Assembly (NCBI GenBank): GCA_028696435.1 | Contig: JAQVHC010000031.1 | Coordinates: forward strand, 1-13,130 | DNA length: 13,130 bases | Reading direction: 5' to 3' | Source of the DNA: Actinomycetota bacterium | GTDB taxonomy: Bacteria; Actinomycetota; Humimicrobiia; Humimicrobiales; Humimicrobiaceae | Shown here: in pieces, positions 12,625-13,130 of the stretch | How positions within the stretch are numbered: the stretch's first letter is position 1 | Layout of the letters: every line of letters starts with the position of its first letter | Program-made: the position numbers and the translations under genes | Notes under the pieces: generated by a model | What the model saw: only the letters and a program-made list of their open reading frames with translations | Told to the model about the DNA's origin: nothing | The model's database searches: none

Positions 12625-13130
12625 CTAAAAATCAGGTGGAATATCAACCTCTTTTCCTGCTCTTTTCTTTAATCTCGCGAGTTTATATGCATTTTTATAT
12701 TTTTTAGCAATAATTTCCCATGATACGACTTCATTTAAATATCTTTTAAGGTTTTCTGAAAGTCTATCCCTTAAATCCTTATCACAGGCCATTTTTATTA
12801 CTTTTTCTTTTAACATCTGTTTGTTTGTAAATAAAAGTCCTCCCTCGCTCTCAATAGTTTGTGCTGTCAGCCCTTCAAGAGGAGCTGTCGTTATATATGG
12901 TTTATTCAGAGCAATAATTCTTGCAAGTGTTCCTGACTGTGTTTCATCTACCGTCGGCAGCACTATAAATTTACAAACTGCCATAATTTTATAATAGATC
13001 TCCCCTCTCGGAATAAATTCGTAATAATGTGCCATTCCTTCTTTTTCCAGAATTTCCAGGCTCTTTTTGTAATTATTGTAATCCTTCGTATGAGCACTAT
13101 CTCTCATAGTTCCTGCTGCCAGGAGGTCCC
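12625..13130 (-). CDS. Second GT4-type glycosyltransferase, C-terminal part (cut by window edge)
   Basis: The frame is open to the window edge: before Met at 13107 it reads DLLAAGT, which fits the middle of a GT-B C-terminal domain (typically FLIAG-x-x-RD), so 13107 is not the start. The visible 167 residues contain RDSAHTKDYNNYKKSLE, FIPRGEIYYKIMAVCKFIVLP, the sugar-binding loop DETQSGTLARIIALNKP, and a closing amphipathic helix ending in a Lys-rich tail. This is the nucleotide-sugar half of a GT4-like enzyme; the N-terminal half lies outside. In this class the loop usually carries E-x7-E, and here Thr/Ser replace part of it, as in its neighbour's QTASG, so the two enzymes are probably relatives with a joint job. 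Confidence 0.85.
   Translation of the reverse strand, partial: DLLAAGTMRDSAHTKDYNNYKKSLEILEKEGMAHYYEFIPRGEIYYKIMAVCKFIVLPTVDETQSGTLARIIALNKPYITTAPLEGLTAQTIESEGGLLFTNKQMLKEKVIKMACDKDLRDRLSENLKRYLNEVVSWEIIAKKYKNAYKLARLKKRAGKEVDIPPDF

Noticed and set aside
13105..13107. ATG as the start of the last glycosyltransferase
   Set aside because: The frame continues upstream to the window edge with residues that fit the glycosyltransferase fold, so the gene is cut, not short.

Overview
This is an AT-rich bacterial window in which almost every gene lies on the minus strand; the one clear exception is a small plus-strand gene at 8472-8882. The sequence suggests a low-GC, probably anaerobic bacterium. The clues are an apbE-rnfC-rnfD run (the start of an Rnf ferredoxin:NAD+ oxidoreductase operon), AT-only intergenic spacers, frequent ATA and AGA codons, and Shine-Dalgarno-type ribosome sites with some GTG and TTG starts. 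Clostridia/Halanaerobiia-like Firmicutes, Atribacterota or low-GC OPB41-type Actinomycetota would all fit. The window alone cannot decide between them. I saw no rRNA, tRNA, insertion sequence or CRISPR array.

Layout, left to right (minus-strand genes are read right to left). 1-2665 holds the 5' end of rnfD (cut by the window edge), rnfC, and a lipoprotein-type apbE whose product covalently attaches FMN to Rnf subunits. The spacer before rnfD is an unusual purine-rich repeat. 2894-4261 is a COG4091-type NAD(P)-binding oxidoreductase with a C-terminal SAF domain. 4492-5778 is an exported protein with two similar beta-rich domains and a PsbP-like C-terminal domain. 5903-6247 is a TM1459-like single-domain cupin. 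6438-7490 is a GH130 glycoside phosphorylase, followed by the best terminator in the window. 7653-8000 is a single-RRM RNA-binding protein with a long leader that contains tandem repeats and a hairpin. 8472-8882 (plus) is a small membrane protein carrying an HEYGH motif. 9209-9859 is a DUF937 protein with a C-terminal membrane anchor, and 9941-10147 is a dodecin. 10285-13130 is a carbohydrate cassette: an (alpha/alpha)6-barrel-like protein, a GT4 glycosyltransferase, and the C-terminal part of a second GT4-type glycosyltransferase that runs off the right edge.

How the genes may work together. ApbE and Rnf form one energy-conserving module: ApbE flavinylates RnfD and RnfG, and RnfC is the NADH-side iron-sulfur/flavin subunit. 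The two glycosyltransferases, the (alpha/alpha)6 protein and, at a distance, GH130 look like a system that makes and phosphorolytically recycles a small mannose-containing glycan; the sugar and linkage are inferred, not shown. The other genes (SAF oxidoreductase, cupin, exported lipoprotein-like protein, RRM, HEYGH, DUF937, dodecin) look like independent units, several separated by candidate terminators. I did not find a convincing new multi-gene system. The most notable items are the repeat-derived rnfC-rnfD junction, the repeat-bearing leader of the RRM gene, the uncharacterised HEYGH membrane protein, and the GH130/GT4 cassette split by unrelated genes.
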